From NCBI GenBank assembly GCA_964573155.1, contig CAZNIN010000003.1:1-52835 (forward strand): DNA of 52,835 nt, given 5' to 3'. This stretch comes from JAGQNK01 sp964573155. GTDB taxonomy: Bacteria > Patescibacteriota > Saccharimonadia > Saccharimonadales > JAGQNK01. Shown piece after piece: positions 26,373 through 34,329 of this stretch. Position 1 is the stretch's first letter; every line of letters starts with the position of its first letter. The translations under genes and the position numbers were made by a program. The notes under the pieces were generated by a model. That model made no database searches, was not told where the DNA came from, and saw only the letters and a list, made by a program, of their open reading frames with translations.

Positions 26373-27032
26373 TTACTTCTTCTGAAGGTCAGACTGCTCT
26401 TGACGCCATTTTTCGATGGCAGCGTGGTTCCCGCTTAACAGCACATCTGGTACTTTCATGCCGCGAAACTCCTCAGGACGCGTATACTGTGGGAACTCTA
26501 GATTGTCACCATGACTAAAACTCTCAATCTGTGCGCTCATCTCCCCGCCAAGTACACCCGGGATCAACCGTACTACAGCGTCAATTATTACCATCGCCGG
26601 TAGCTCACCTCCGGTGAGTACAAAATCGCCGATACTCAGCTGTCTATCAACTAACGCTGTGATGCGCTCGTCGTAACCTTCGTACCTTCCACAGACAATA
26701 ATCAAGCCCCTGCTTTCGTCAGCCAATTCCTGGGCCACTTGCTGAGAAAATCGCTCTCCACGGGGTGTCATAAGGTATACATTTGCGCTCGTGTCCTGCT
26801 CTTTGGCGTACTCCACCGCAGCAAATAACGGCTCCGGCTTCAGCAACATGCCATCACCGCCGCCATATGGTGTATCATCAACGGTCTTGCGCTGCCCTAG
26901 GCCGAAATCCCGCAGGTTTATATACGAATACTCAACAATACCCTTATTCTTCGCCTTCCATAGCATCGAAGTTTCAAGCACGGGGGCAAACATTTCTGGA
27001 AATAAACTGATAACCTGAATTTTCATACTCAT
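26373..27032 (-). CDS. trmD: tRNA (guanine-N1)-methyltransferase
   Basis: A 219-residue SPOUT-class enzyme that methylates G37 of tRNAs using S-adenosylmethionine. The knot region is intact: YGGGDGMLLKPEP, LMTPRGERFSQ, LIIVCGRYEGYDERI and the C-terminal SIGDFVLTGGELPAM, followed by GNHAAIEKWRQEQ. Start is ATG 27032 or 27026, neither with a strong ribosome-binding site. It is the final gene of the rpsP-khpA-trmD neighbourhood; rimM, often found here, is absent. A hairpin at 27051-27081 separates it from khpA. Confidence 0.96.
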   Translation of the reverse strand: MSMKIQVISLFPEMFAPVLETSMLWKAKNKGIVEYSYINLRDFGLGQRKTVDDTPYGGGDGMLLKPEPLFAAVEYAKEQDTSANVYLMTPRGERFSQQVAQELADESRGLIIVCGRYEGYDERITALVDRQLSIGDFVLTGGELPAMVIIDAVVRLIPGVLGGEMSAQIESFSHGDNLEFPQYTRPEEFRGMKVPDVLLSGNHAAIEKWRQEQSDLQKK

Positions 27033-27050
27033 ATTCTATCTCATAAAACC

Positions 27051-27081
27051 ACTAAAACCCGAGTATATCCCGGGTTTTAGT
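27051..27081. terminator. Hairpin between khpA and trmD
   Basis: A perfect 11-bp inverted repeat, ACTAAAACCCG (27051-27061) and CGGGTTTTAGT (27071-27081), with a 9-nt loop. On the minus strand it lies after khpA and is followed by GGTTTTATG, so it may terminate or attenuate the transcript before trmD. The T-run is imperfect. Confidence 0.6.
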
Positions 27082-27210
27082 GTCACATAAAGCTCCCACT
27101 AATCGTGGCTCGCAATGAGCTTATCGAGTGTTTGTTTTTTTGAAAGTTCTTGATCTTTGATAGACCAGAAGTAACTTTACAGCATGAGCGCTTCGAATGC
27201 AAGCGATTGT

Positions 27211-27579
27211 CTAGATGTCCAGATCGTCCAGATCTTCAAGTTCTTTTCGAGTGTTCTTGACGACGTCACTTTCACCAGACTCTTCTCTGACCTCTGTTTC
27301 AGAATCCCTATCTGGCGTAGAGGTCACCGTGCCAGTTGTGTCTACAATTTTCAGATTGTACCGTGCGTCATTCTTTGTTCCCAGCGCCCGAAGCAGTGTC
27401 CTAAGACTCTGTGCGGTTGCACCACGTTTTCCAATGACACGACCGAGATCTTCTCCGTCTACAGTAAGCTCTAGGAGCACACCCTTTTCATCTATGCGTC
27501 GTTCAATTTGAACAGCGTCCGGATTGCTGACTAGGGATTTTACGATAAATTCTACAAATTGTTGATCGATTGTACTCAT
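27211..27579 (-). CDS. khpA: KH-domain RNA-binding protein KhpA
   Basis: A 122-residue protein. Residues about 1-75 match KhpA (formerly YlqC): QQFVEFIVKSLVSNPDAV then GEDLGRVIGKRGATAQSLR with the GKRG loop. The tail beyond 80 is acidic and low-complexity (EVREESGESD ... DLDDLDI), longer than the usual 76-80 residues. KhpA binds RNA broadly and often partners KhpB. GGAGG lies 10 nt upstream of the ATG, and a TATAAT box at 27611-27616 (minus) gives it a possible own promoter after the rpsP terminator. Confidence 0.9.
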   Translation of the reverse strand: MSTIDQQFVEFIVKSLVSNPDAVQIERRIDEKGVLLELTVDGEDLGRVIGKRGATAQSLRTLLRALGTKNDARYNLKIVDTTGTVTSTPDRDSETEVREESGESDVVKNTRKELEDLDDLDI

Positions 27580-27644
27580 GCGCGGTCATACCTCCATTAC
27601 AGTCATACTTATTATACACTACGCTCGCTCGAGACCATACGCCA

Positions 27645-27672
27645 CAAAAAACCCCGCCATTTCTTGACGGGG
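27645..27672 (-). terminator. Rho-independent terminator of rpsP
   Basis: On the minus strand CCCCGTC (27672-27666) pairs with GGCGGGG (27658-27652) with one G-T wobble, and TTTTTTT follows. It lies 28 nt after the rpsP stop codon. Confidence 0.85.
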
Positions 27673-27699
27673 CTCTTCAGGCATAGGTGATCGAGAGCT

Positions 27700-28134
27700 T
27701 TACGCTTCTTTTTTTTCTTCTGTCGTCACCGCTTCATCAGATGGCGCTTCCGCGGCAGACTGCTCGGCAGGTGCCTCATCGGTTGACAATTCTGCTACTT
27801 CTTCAGCGGCAGGCTCTTCTTTCGGCTGGTTTTTGCGTAGCTTATCTACGTTCTTGATTTCACGCTTTTTCTTGGTCTCTAGTTTTACCCAACCAGGCAA
27901 TTTGATACCTTCGGCTTTGAGTAACCGAGCAGCTCGGTCGGATGGCTGCGCACCATGATCAAGGTAAAACGAAGCCTTTTCTTTGTCGATAACAGCTTCT
28001 TTAGTGTGTGGATTGAAGTGACCTAGCGATGCGACAATACGCCCACTAGTCGGGGTCCGGCGCGAGTCTTGAACGACAACGCGGAATTGAGCGTGACCTT
28101 TACGGCCAGTACGCTGCATACGAATGACTAACAT
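27700..28134 (-). CDS. rpsP: 30S ribosomal protein S16
   Basis: A 144-residue protein. Residues 1-80 are bS16 (MLVIRMQRTGRKGHAQFRVV, DSRRTPTSGRIVASLGHFNP, ASFYLDHGAQPSDRAARLL). The tail (about 95-144) is an added Ala/Glu-rich extension (EEPAAEEVAELSTDEAP) not present in most S16 proteins, which are around 80-90 residues long. It is followed by a strong terminator and starts behind GGAAGAGAG. Confidence 0.96.
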   Translation of the reverse strand: MLVIRMQRTGRKGHAQFRVVVQDSRRTPTSGRIVASLGHFNPHTKEAVIDKEKASFYLDHGAQPSDRAARLLKAEGIKLPGWVKLETKKKREIKNVDKLRKNQPKEEPAAEEVAELSTDEAPAEQSAAEAPSDEAVTTEEKKEA

Positions 28135-28211
28135 TCTTTTCTCTCTTCCCGTTAAGGTGTTAATAAATACCGGCTAAGTTTACAGGGTTTGACCCCTGTT
28201 GTCAAGCAAAA

Positions 28212-28907
28212 CTACTTCTTTATGACCCTAAGCGCTGACTCTGCGGCGGCCACTTGTGCGTTTTGCTTGCTCGGACCTGTACCTTTGCCGCGAAGCTTGC
28301 CGTCGACAAATACTCCCACCGTAAAGATCTTTTCATGATCAGGACCTTCTTCACCCAGCACCTTGTACTGCGGCGTATGACCTTCTTGGCTTTGAATAAT
28401 TTCCTGCAAATGCGACTTTGGATCCATCCAGGAACCGGTCTGCAAGATATCCTCAAAGGTGACCAGCAGGTTTTTTTCTATAAATTGCTTTGCCGAATCA
28501 TAGCCCTGGTCCAGATACAGCGCGCCGATAACAGCTTCGAACGAGTTAGCTAGAATCTGCGCCCTCGCCCGCGGTGTACCACGCTTCTCGCCTCGGCTCA
28601 GCCTGAGTAACGGCTCAAAATCAAGCCTGGCTGCGGCTGCGCCAATACTCTCTGTCCGTACCAGTGCACTGCGCCAGTTGGTCAGCACGCCCTCAGGATC
28701 GGAAAAGTTAGCATACAGATATTCGGTCACGACCAGTTCAAGTACCGCATCGCCCAGAAACTCCAATCGCTCATTGTGTTCACGGGCCGTCTTTTTGTGC
28801 TCATTAACATAAGAACGGTGAGTAAAAGCCGTCACTAACAGCTCCAATGTATTGAAAGTTACGCCAAGCTTTTCCGATGCGAATGTCTGGTATTTACTAA
28901 AATCCAT
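28212..28907 (-). CDS. rnc: Ribonuclease III
   Basis: A 231-residue enzyme. The RNase III domain (about 5-150) carries the signature NERLEFLGDAVLELVVTEYL and the second metal-binding region ANSFEAVIGALYLDQG; the double-stranded RNA-binding domain (about 158-228) ends GKGTGPSKQNAQVAAAESAL. It processes rRNA precursors and other duplex RNA. Six nt downstream of the Nudix gene on the same strand. Confidence 0.97.
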   Translation of the reverse strand: MDFSKYQTFASEKLGVTFNTLELLVTAFTHRSYVNEHKKTAREHNERLEFLGDAVLELVVTEYLYANFSDPEGVLTNWRSALVRTESIGAAAARLDFEPLLRLSRGEKRGTPRARAQILANSFEAVIGALYLDQGYDSAKQFIEKNLLVTFEDILQTGSWMDPKSHLQEIIQSQEGHTPQYKVLGEEGPDHEKIFTVGVFVDGKLRGKGTGPSKQNAQVAAAESALRVIKK

Positions 28908-28913
28908 GCGTTT

Positions 28914-29465
28914 TTATAGTCCGGCTTGCCGAATCTTCTTGAGCCCCAGCAATATTATTTTACCGATATCTTCGTACTCGATCTTATCCAATGCTTGCGC
29001 GGCCGGGAACCACTTAATGCCATTCATCCAATCTTCGGGCTGCAGCTTATCCGTGTCGCCTTTACCCTGCACCAAAAATATTTCAGTAGTCATTAGAACG
29101 AGACTCGTCCCACGACGATATCGAAAGTTAATCTTGCCCAGCCAGTTTAGGACCTTCATTTCTTGCAAACCAGTTTCCTCTCGGATTTCGCGTTCAGCTG
29201 TCTCTTTTGCTGATTCACCTTCCTCTATGTGCCCCTTAGGGATTGTCCAGCGATCTTTGGCGTCCTGAATCAGCAAAATTTCAATTTCATTACTTTTCTG
29301 ATTACGACGAAAAATAATGCCGCCAGCTGTCGGCTCACGCACAACCTCACTGATTGCAGGTCGCCGTTTGTTTACAAATTTCCTAATACCTTGGATAGGC
29401 TTCTGGATGCCTTGAATCGGCTTCTGAATGCTTTGAAACGGTCTTGATCTTTTAGGCTTCTTCAT
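28914..29465 (-). CDS. Nudix hydrolase
   Basis: A 183-residue protein. A basic N-terminal stretch repeats the peptide QKPIQGI (about 14-27). The Nudix box is complete: G-x5-E-x7-R-E-E-x-x-E-E-T-G-L equivalent in GHIEEGESAKETAEREIREE followed by TGL. An AGGIIFRR strand lies before it. Substrate unknown; such enzymes cleave nucleoside diphosphates linked to another moiety. Start overlaps nusB by 4 nt, and rnc follows after 6 nt, so nusB-nudix-rnc form one operon. Confidence 0.93.
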   Translation of the reverse strand: MKKPKRSRPFQSIQKPIQGIQKPIQGIRKFVNKRRPAISEVVREPTAGGIIFRRNQKSNEIEILLIQDAKDRWTIPKGHIEEGESAKETAEREIREETGLQEMKVLNWLGKINFRYRRGTSLVLMTTEIFLVQGKGDTDKLQPEDWMNGIKWFPAAQALDKIEYEDIGKIILLGLKKIRQAGL

Positions 29466-29941
29466 ATTTTTTCAACTTTCGGGGATTTGCCACTAGCCGG
29501 CGTGTCATCGGGCTTACTGACTCGCTCCTTGAGTACGGTCCCTAGGACGCCGTTCACAAACTTACTTGAGTTTTCACCACCGAAACCCTTAGCAAGCTCA
29601 ACGGCTTCATTTATGACGACCTTTGGAGGGACATTGACACCAAACAGCAGCTCGTACGCCCCCATTCGCAACACGATACGATCCATGCGCGCAATCTGAT
29701 CGATTGGCCACTCCGGAGCAACAGGCTGGAGTACCTCATCAAGTTCATCACGCTTCGCATCGACACCATTCACTAGACCCGCTATAAAATCTTGGTCCTC
29801 GACCATGTCACGATAGCGGCTAATATTACGTGCCAGCACCTCCTTGAGACTAAAGCTATCATCACGGCACTCTATACGAAATTCCTGCTCGTACAGCGTT
29901 TGCAAGGCGATGATGCGGCCGAGATGACGGTTCGATGCCAT
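29462..29941 (-). CDS. nusB: Transcription antitermination factor NusB
   Basis: A 159-residue helical protein. The N-terminus NRHLGRIIALQTLYEQEF and C-terminal block PPKVVINEAVELAKGFGGEN with SKFVNGVLGTVLKE are typical NusB. It binds boxA RNA with ribosomal protein S10 to promote rRNA transcription. The tail beyond about 140 is polar and disordered. First certain gene of the nusB-nudix-rnc operon; rpmF lies 63 bp upstream. Confidence 0.95.
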   Translation of the reverse strand: MASNRHLGRIIALQTLYEQEFRIECRDDSFSLKEVLARNISRYRDMVEDQDFIAGLVNGVDAKRDELDEVLQPVAPEWPIDQIARMDRIVLRMGAYELLFGVNVPPKVVINEAVELAKGFGGENSSKFVNGVLGTVLKERVSKPDDTPASGKSPKVEKI

Positions 29942-30004
29942 ATTGTTAATTCCTTGTTTAAAGGTTCTACTCAGTACCAGTATACGCTACCGGAACCAAA
30001 ACTT

Positions 30005-30151
30005 TTAGGCAGCTTTTTTGCCAGTCTCTTTTGCAGTCGTCCGAGCTTTTACCGGCGATTTTGCATTAACAGCGCGTGCCAGTTTGAGCACTAAGTGGCT
30101 CCGGCGCGCCCCTGTGCGGCGTGGGCTAGTTCGTTTCTTGGGCTTTCCCAT
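30005..30151 (-). CDS. rpmF: 50S ribosomal protein L32
   Basis: A 48-residue basic protein found by reading the minus strand: MGKPKKRTSPRRTGARRSHL, then a Lys/Ala-rich end finishing TAKETGKKAA. The P-K-x-R-x-S-x-x-R-x-x-x-R-R-S-H pattern is that of bL32. It lacks the C-terminal zinc cysteines found in some homologues. It lies 63 bp before nusB on the same strand, with AGGAG 10 nt ahead of the ATG. Confidence 0.9.
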   Translation of the reverse strand: MGKPKKRTSPRRTGARRSHLVLKLARAVNAKSPVKARTTAKETGKKAA

Positions 30152-30251
30152 GCGAAAACTACTCCTATTATCTAAACTTATTCTGATAAATATTACATCC
30201 TATGGTAGCGCAAAAACAGATATAACTCAAGTAGTGAGTCTGAATTGACTA

Positions 30252-30280
30252 TTGACAAAATATGGATTTTTTGTTATAAT
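30252..30280 (+). promoter_or_regulatory. Consensus sigma70 promoter, leaderless for the 30288 gene
   Basis: TTGACA (30252-30257), 17-nt spacer, TATAAT (30275-30280) with an extended TG motif just upstream: the best promoter match in the window. The ATG at 30288 is 7 nt after the -10 box, exactly where transcription should start, and there is no Shine-Dalgarno sequence. Confidence 0.88.
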
Positions 30281-30287
30281 TCATTTT

Positions 30288-30665
30288 ATGAACATGTATG
30301 AAGGTTCTACTGGTTACGAAAATCAAGAAATGAACACGTATTCGAGGTTTGTTGATTGGTTAGGACGTCTTGGCACAGAGCGTCGCTGGGGAAGAAACCT
30401 AGACGCCAACGAAGCCTACATGTACGGCAGACGCCGTTTAGCCGTGTTGGCTGCACCGATTGCACTTTCAGCCGTTGGCGTCGCAGCTGTTGCAGGGCTC
30501 TCTGCTTTGGAGCAGTCACAAAATGAACACCTCGAAAGTCTTGAACTATGCGTAAGCGAAGCAGCGGGACGACCTATTGATCTTCAGATTGACCCCAAAG
30601 ATGGAGAAATCATAAAGCCCGAGACAATCTACGATGAAATCGTTGCCTGTCAGCGTGAACGCTAG
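30288..30665 (+). CDS. Unknown single-span membrane protein
   Basis: A 125-residue protein: a soluble N-terminal part (1-45, ending in YGRRRLAVLAAP), one membrane segment (about 49-68), and an outside domain of about 55 residues with two cysteines (CVSEAAG and IVACQRER). The start is set by the consensus promoter directly upstream. A second unknown gene follows after 24 nt. The strength of the promoter suggests high expression. No family recognised. Confidence 0.72.
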   Translation: MNMYEGSTGYENQEMNTYSRFVDWLGRLGTERRWGRNLDANEAYMYGRRRLAVLAAPIALSAVGVAAVAGLSALEQSQNEHLESLELCVSEAAGRPIDLQIDPKDGEIIKPETIYDEIVACQRER

Positions 30666-30689
30666 ACAAATATAGGAGGAATACCATCC

Positions 30690-30986
30690 ATGAAAACATC
30701 CAAACGTTTTACAAGTCCTTTCGGCTTCAAGCCACTCGAAACTCTGCCTGACGTACGATTGACAGAGCCGACAACGCATATACGAATAGTTGGCCCCGCC
30801 CAGCCAAAGTTGTATGACTGGGCGACGGAAGCTCCGGAACTTATGGATTATTCAGAGCAAGCAAGCGATCCTCAGCAAGCAGAGAAACTAGCGCCTGTTA
30901 TCGGTTCAATTGGAATTGGCAGTATAGAAGTCGCAGACCAGCGTACAGTATTAAACTTTCTACAAGAGGGTCCAACAAGCTCATAA
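30690..30986 (+). CDS. Unknown small protein, second gene of the strong-promoter unit
   Basis: A 98-residue soluble protein with no signal peptide or membrane segment, rich in Pro and acidic residues (TSPFGFKPLETLPDVRL, SIGIGSIEVADQRTVLN). A clear AGGAGG site lies 12 nt upstream of the ATG, unlike its leaderless upstream neighbour. It ends 72 nt before the convergent leuS gene. No family recognised; no reason to link it to a pathway other than cotranscription. Confidence 0.7.
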   Translation: MKTSKRFTSPFGFKPLETLPDVRLTEPTTHIRIVGPAQPKLYDWATEAPELMDYSEQASDPQQAEKLAPVIGSIGIGSIEVADQRTVLNFLQEGPTSS

Positions 30987-30989
30987 ATA

Positions 30990-31016
30990 GCCTGTGGTCG
31001 TCACGCCACAAAGGCA
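30990..31016 (-). terminator. Possible terminator of leuS
   Basis: On the minus strand GCCTTTGTGG and CCACAGGC form a stem with a two-base bulge around an 8-nt loop, followed by TATTTATG. The T-run is weak, so this is a modest candidate. Confidence 0.4.
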
Positions 31017-31058
31017 CAAAAACACCTAACTCGTTGACGAACATCGTTTTAGCTTGCT

Positions 31059-33491
31059 CTAGACAACGAAATTCACCAACCGGCCGGGCACGTATATTTC
31101 ACGCCGGACATTCTTGCCATCCAGATATGTATGCACTTTTTCGTCCGTCATGGCTGCAGCTACGATCGCAGTCTGGCCTGCGTCCTGTGGCACCTCTATG
31201 GTCGAGCGAACCTTGCCGTTTACCTGTACAACAATTTTCATCGTGTCGCTTACGAGATATTTTTCGTCATAAACTGGCCATTCTGACAGGTGAACTGATT
31301 CATCATGACCAAGATTTTGCCATAGTTCCTCTGTAATATGTGGCGCAAATGGTGCGAGCAACTTAGTTAAGGTTTCGAGCGCAAATTTCCAAGACTCCCT
31401 GTCGATGAATCCCATCTCTGCCTTAATTTTGTATAGCTCGTTAGTCATCTCCATTAATGCAGCAATTGCCGTATTGAACCCCATGTCGTGCATATCTTCT
31501 GACACACGTTTTATCGCTTTGTGACTGGCTATGGTGACCTGCGGCTGGTCATCTTGGGCCTCAGGAGCGGTCAAAAATTCCTGAACCAGTGTCCAGACGC
31601 GCTGCAAAAAACGGAAACAACCACCTAGTCCTTCAACACTCCAGGCCGCCTCCTGATTCCACGGTCCAATGAAAAGTTCCATCAACCTTACTGAGTCTGC
31701 TCCGTAGCCTTGGTCGATAAGTTCATCAGGAGCGATAACGTTGCCCCAACTCTTGCTCATCTTACGTCCATCAGGTGCAAGAATCATTCCGTGGTTGCGC
31801 AGAGCCTTAAAGGGCTCATCGAATTCAATCAACCCTGCGTCAAACATTACCTTTGTCCACATACGAGCGTATAACAGATGCATGACCGCGTGCTCTGCTC
31901 CACCAATATAGTCATCAACAGGCAGCCAGAAGCTTGCTTTATCTTTACTGAATGGCTCCTGGTCATTGTGCGGATCGGCAAACCGCAGAAAGTACCAGCT
32001 CGAACACGCAAAACCGTCCATAGTATCCGTTTCACGCTTTGCGGGACCACCACATTGGGGACAGGTGGCATTAACCCAGTCGTGTACACTAGCCAATACG
32101 CTCGTGCCTTCACCCGTGGGCTGATAGCTTTCAACCTCAGGGAGCTCTACTGGCAACTGCTCATCGGGAACGGCCACTGCGCCGTCTTTTTCGCAGTGCA
32201 CGATAGGAATCGGAGCACCCCAATAGCGCTGACGAGATATAAGCCAGTCTCTGATTTTGTAATTCACTTTTTCGCCAGCTTTGTTATCTACCGCAAGATC
32301 AGCGACAATCTTCTCGCGCATCTCAGACGTACGCATACCATCGTAGCCACCAGAGTTTTTGACGACGCCTTCACCGCCAAAATTATCACTTGTTGTTCCG
32401 TCTTTGTCATAAACCTCGATAATCGGAAGGTCGAACTTCTGCGCAAATTCAAAATCACGTTCGTCGTGAGCCGGAACGGCCATGATAGCACCCGTTCCAT
32501 ACCCATAAAGTACATAGTCAGCAATCCAGATCGGTATCTTTTCGTTATTCACAGGGTTGATAGCATATGCACCCGTAAACACACCTGTTTTTTCCCGATC
32601 CGTTTCTTGACGCTCTATTTCACTCTTAGCCTGTGTTGTTTTTTTATACTCATCAACCTTAACTTTTTGCGATTCTGTCGTAATAACTTCGACAATAGGG
32701 TGCTCAGGCGCCAATACCATAAACGTCACCCCATAGAGAGTGTCAGGACGGGTTGTAAATACTCGGATAACATCTTCCCTGCCCTCAACCGCAAAGTCAA
32801 TTTCCGCGCCAATACTTTTACCAATCCAGTTACGCTGCATTGATTTGATAGCATCTGACCAATCAAGTTTATCCAAGTCATCCACTAGCCGGTCTGCATA
32901 ATCAGTAATCTTAAAGAACCATTGGTTTAACGGTTTTTTTGTCACTTGACTGCCACATCGCCAACACTTACCCGACTCGACCTGCTCATTTGCCAACACT
33001 GTTTTGTCTGTATCACACCACCACTGAAGGCTTATATCCTGATACGCCAGGCCTCGCTCAAAAAGCAACTTAAAAAACCATTGAGTCCATTTGTAATAGC
33101 CGGGATCCGATGAGTTAACCTCTCGATCCCAGTCATAACTAAACCCCATTTGAGTCAGTTGTTGCTTGAACTTGCCGGTATTTTCGGCTATCGCTTGTTT
33201 GGGGCTTATATTATGTTTGATCGCATAATTCTCGGCAGGCAGGCCAAAAGCATCCCATCCCATGGGATGGAGTACATTCTCACCCTGCATGCGATAATAA
33301 CGAGCCACAGCGTCACCAATTGTATAGTTGCGTACATGTCCTACATGCATGGCCGCACCACTCGGATACGGAAAATACTCGAGCACATAACGTTTTGGCT
33401 TGCCTGGATCTTCGGTAGCTCTATAGATACCGCTTTCTTGCCATATTTTTTGCCACTTTGGCTCAATATCTTTTGGATTATATCGTTTCAT
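31059..33491 (-). CDS. leuS: Leucyl-tRNA synthetase
   Basis: An 810-residue class I synthetase charging tRNA-Leu. Motifs: HVGH in YPSGAAMHVGHVRNY (about 46-60), KMSKS in DGRKMSKSWGN, two zinc-type Cys pairs (GKCWRCGSQ and ATCPQCGGP), and the CP1 editing region (DKTGVFTGAYAINPVN context, with TGAIMAVPAHDERD). Full length for the family. A TTAACT-17-TATAAT promoter places transcription start at the ATG, so the mRNA is probably leaderless. Its tRNA-Leu substrate gene lies at 46210. Confidence 0.98.
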   Translation of the reverse strand: MKRYNPKDIEPKWQKIWQESGIYRATEDPGKPKRYVLEYFPYPSGAAMHVGHVRNYTIGDAVARYYRMQGENVLHPMGWDAFGLPAENYAIKHNISPKQAIAENTGKFKQQLTQMGFSYDWDREVNSSDPGYYKWTQWFFKLLFERGLAYQDISLQWWCDTDKTVLANEQVESGKCWRCGSQVTKKPLNQWFFKITDYADRLVDDLDKLDWSDAIKSMQRNWIGKSIGAEIDFAVEGREDVIRVFTTRPDTLYGVTFMVLAPEHPIVEVITTESQKVKVDEYKKTTQAKSEIERQETDREKTGVFTGAYAINPVNNEKIPIWIADYVLYGYGTGAIMAVPAHDERDFEFAQKFDLPIIEVYDKDGTTSDNFGGEGVVKNSGGYDGMRTSEMREKIVADLAVDNKAGEKVNYKIRDWLISRQRYWGAPIPIVHCEKDGAVAVPDEQLPVELPEVESYQPTGEGTSVLASVHDWVNATCPQCGGPAKRETDTMDGFACSSWYFLRFADPHNDQEPFSKDKASFWLPVDDYIGGAEHAVMHLLYARMWTKVMFDAGLIEFDEPFKALRNHGMILAPDGRKMSKSWGNVIAPDELIDQGYGADSVRLMELFIGPWNQEAAWSVEGLGGCFRFLQRVWTLVQEFLTAPEAQDDQPQVTIASHKAIKRVSEDMHDMGFNTAIAALMEMTNELYKIKAEMGFIDRESWKFALETLTKLLAPFAPHITEELWQNLGHDESVHLSEWPVYDEKYLVSDTMKIVVQVNGKVRSTIEVPQDAGQTAIVAAAMTDEKVHTYLDGKNVRREIYVPGRLVNFVV

Positions 33492-33500
33492 TACCCGCGC

Positions 33501-33529
33501 ATTATACCTTACTTAACAGATAGAGTTAA
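33501..33529 (-). promoter_or_regulatory. leuS promoter, leaderless arrangement
   Basis: On the minus strand TTAACT (33529-33524), 17-nt spacer, TATAAT (33506-33501). The leuS ATG begins at 33491, 9 nt after the -10 box, with no Shine-Dalgarno sequence between. Confidence 0.75.
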
Positions 33530-33543
33530 GGATCGCGTAGACC

Positions 33544-34329
33544 CTAACGTGACAACACGGCCGTTTTTTCTGGCGTTTCGTCGAGGTGATCGAGTGATGA
33601 TATGGGGTTGGTCGCAACATGCCAACAACCTCTCCCCTCTGGAAGTTCAGTAATAAAAGCAAGTTCTCCACGTTCGGCAGCATCTTCGAGAGCTGACTGG
33701 AACGCATGTATCGGCATATCGCTGTACAGTTCTGAATTCTGCAGTCCATTTACCGCGATCGTACGACCCCTGCTGTCTCGAACATAGTAGCCTGAATGGT
33801 CTACATCGAAAGCTACCCCAAACGTATGAGCGCTGTCTCCATCAAATGCCAAAGCATTTTCCGACGTTAACCTTTTCTGATAAATGCTTGTGCGTGTCAT
33901 GCTAGTAATGGAGTACTGTACATTTGACAGCCCAAATCTTTGCATATAGTCACAGGATTCTTCATTCGCCATCAACTTCCTTGCTCCCAATGCAACTCGC
34001 ATCATGGTCGCAAGCGACTCTGGTCGTAAGTATGGAATACTAAAGTCTGTCTCAGCTAGGCGCCTCAAGGCGTCATCCGCAACCCTGTCCTGGTAGTACT
34101 GACGGAATGGCAATTCAGGTCCAGTCGGTACCGGCACGAGTCGCCCCAGCGCTATATCACCCAATGCACTTGTTTTATCTTCGTAGGGCGCTAACCCCGC
34201 GCTTTCCAGCCATGTTCGTTCCTGCCGAAGCTCTATGGGCAATCGGGCCAACTCAGCTGCTTGGGATTCGGGCGACGTATGCTCGAACCGTCTTGTTCGG
34301 ATGCCAGTAGGGAGAGGTTGAGAAATCAT
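33544..34329 (-). CDS. M15-like zinc D,D-peptidase (DUF5715-type), putative
   Basis: A 261-residue protein with the zinc motif S-x-H-x-x-G-x-A-x-D (S166, H168, D175 in DSAHTFGVAFDVD) and a downstream W-H pair (W236, H237 in GRGCWHVATN), the three ligands of M15/VanY-type D-Ala-D-Ala peptidases; the catalytic glutamate is probably E229 in ITELPEGRG. No signal peptide is visible, which is odd for a wall enzyme. Its ATG abuts the ddl stop codon, so the pair is coupled. It may hydrolyse D-Ala-D-Ala or trim stem peptides. Confidence 0.75.
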   Translation of the reverse strand: MISQPLPTGIRTRRFEHTSPESQAAELARLPIELRQERTWLESAGLAPYEDKTSALGDIALGRLVPVPTGPELPFRQYYQDRVADDALRRLAETDFSIPYLRPESLATMMRVALGARKLMANEESCDYMQRFGLSNVQYSITSMTRTSIYQKRLTSENALAFDGDSAHTFGVAFDVDHSGYYVRDSRGRTIAVNGLQNSELYSDMPIHAFQSALEDAAERGELAFITELPEGRGCWHVATNPISSLDHLDETPEKTAVLSR

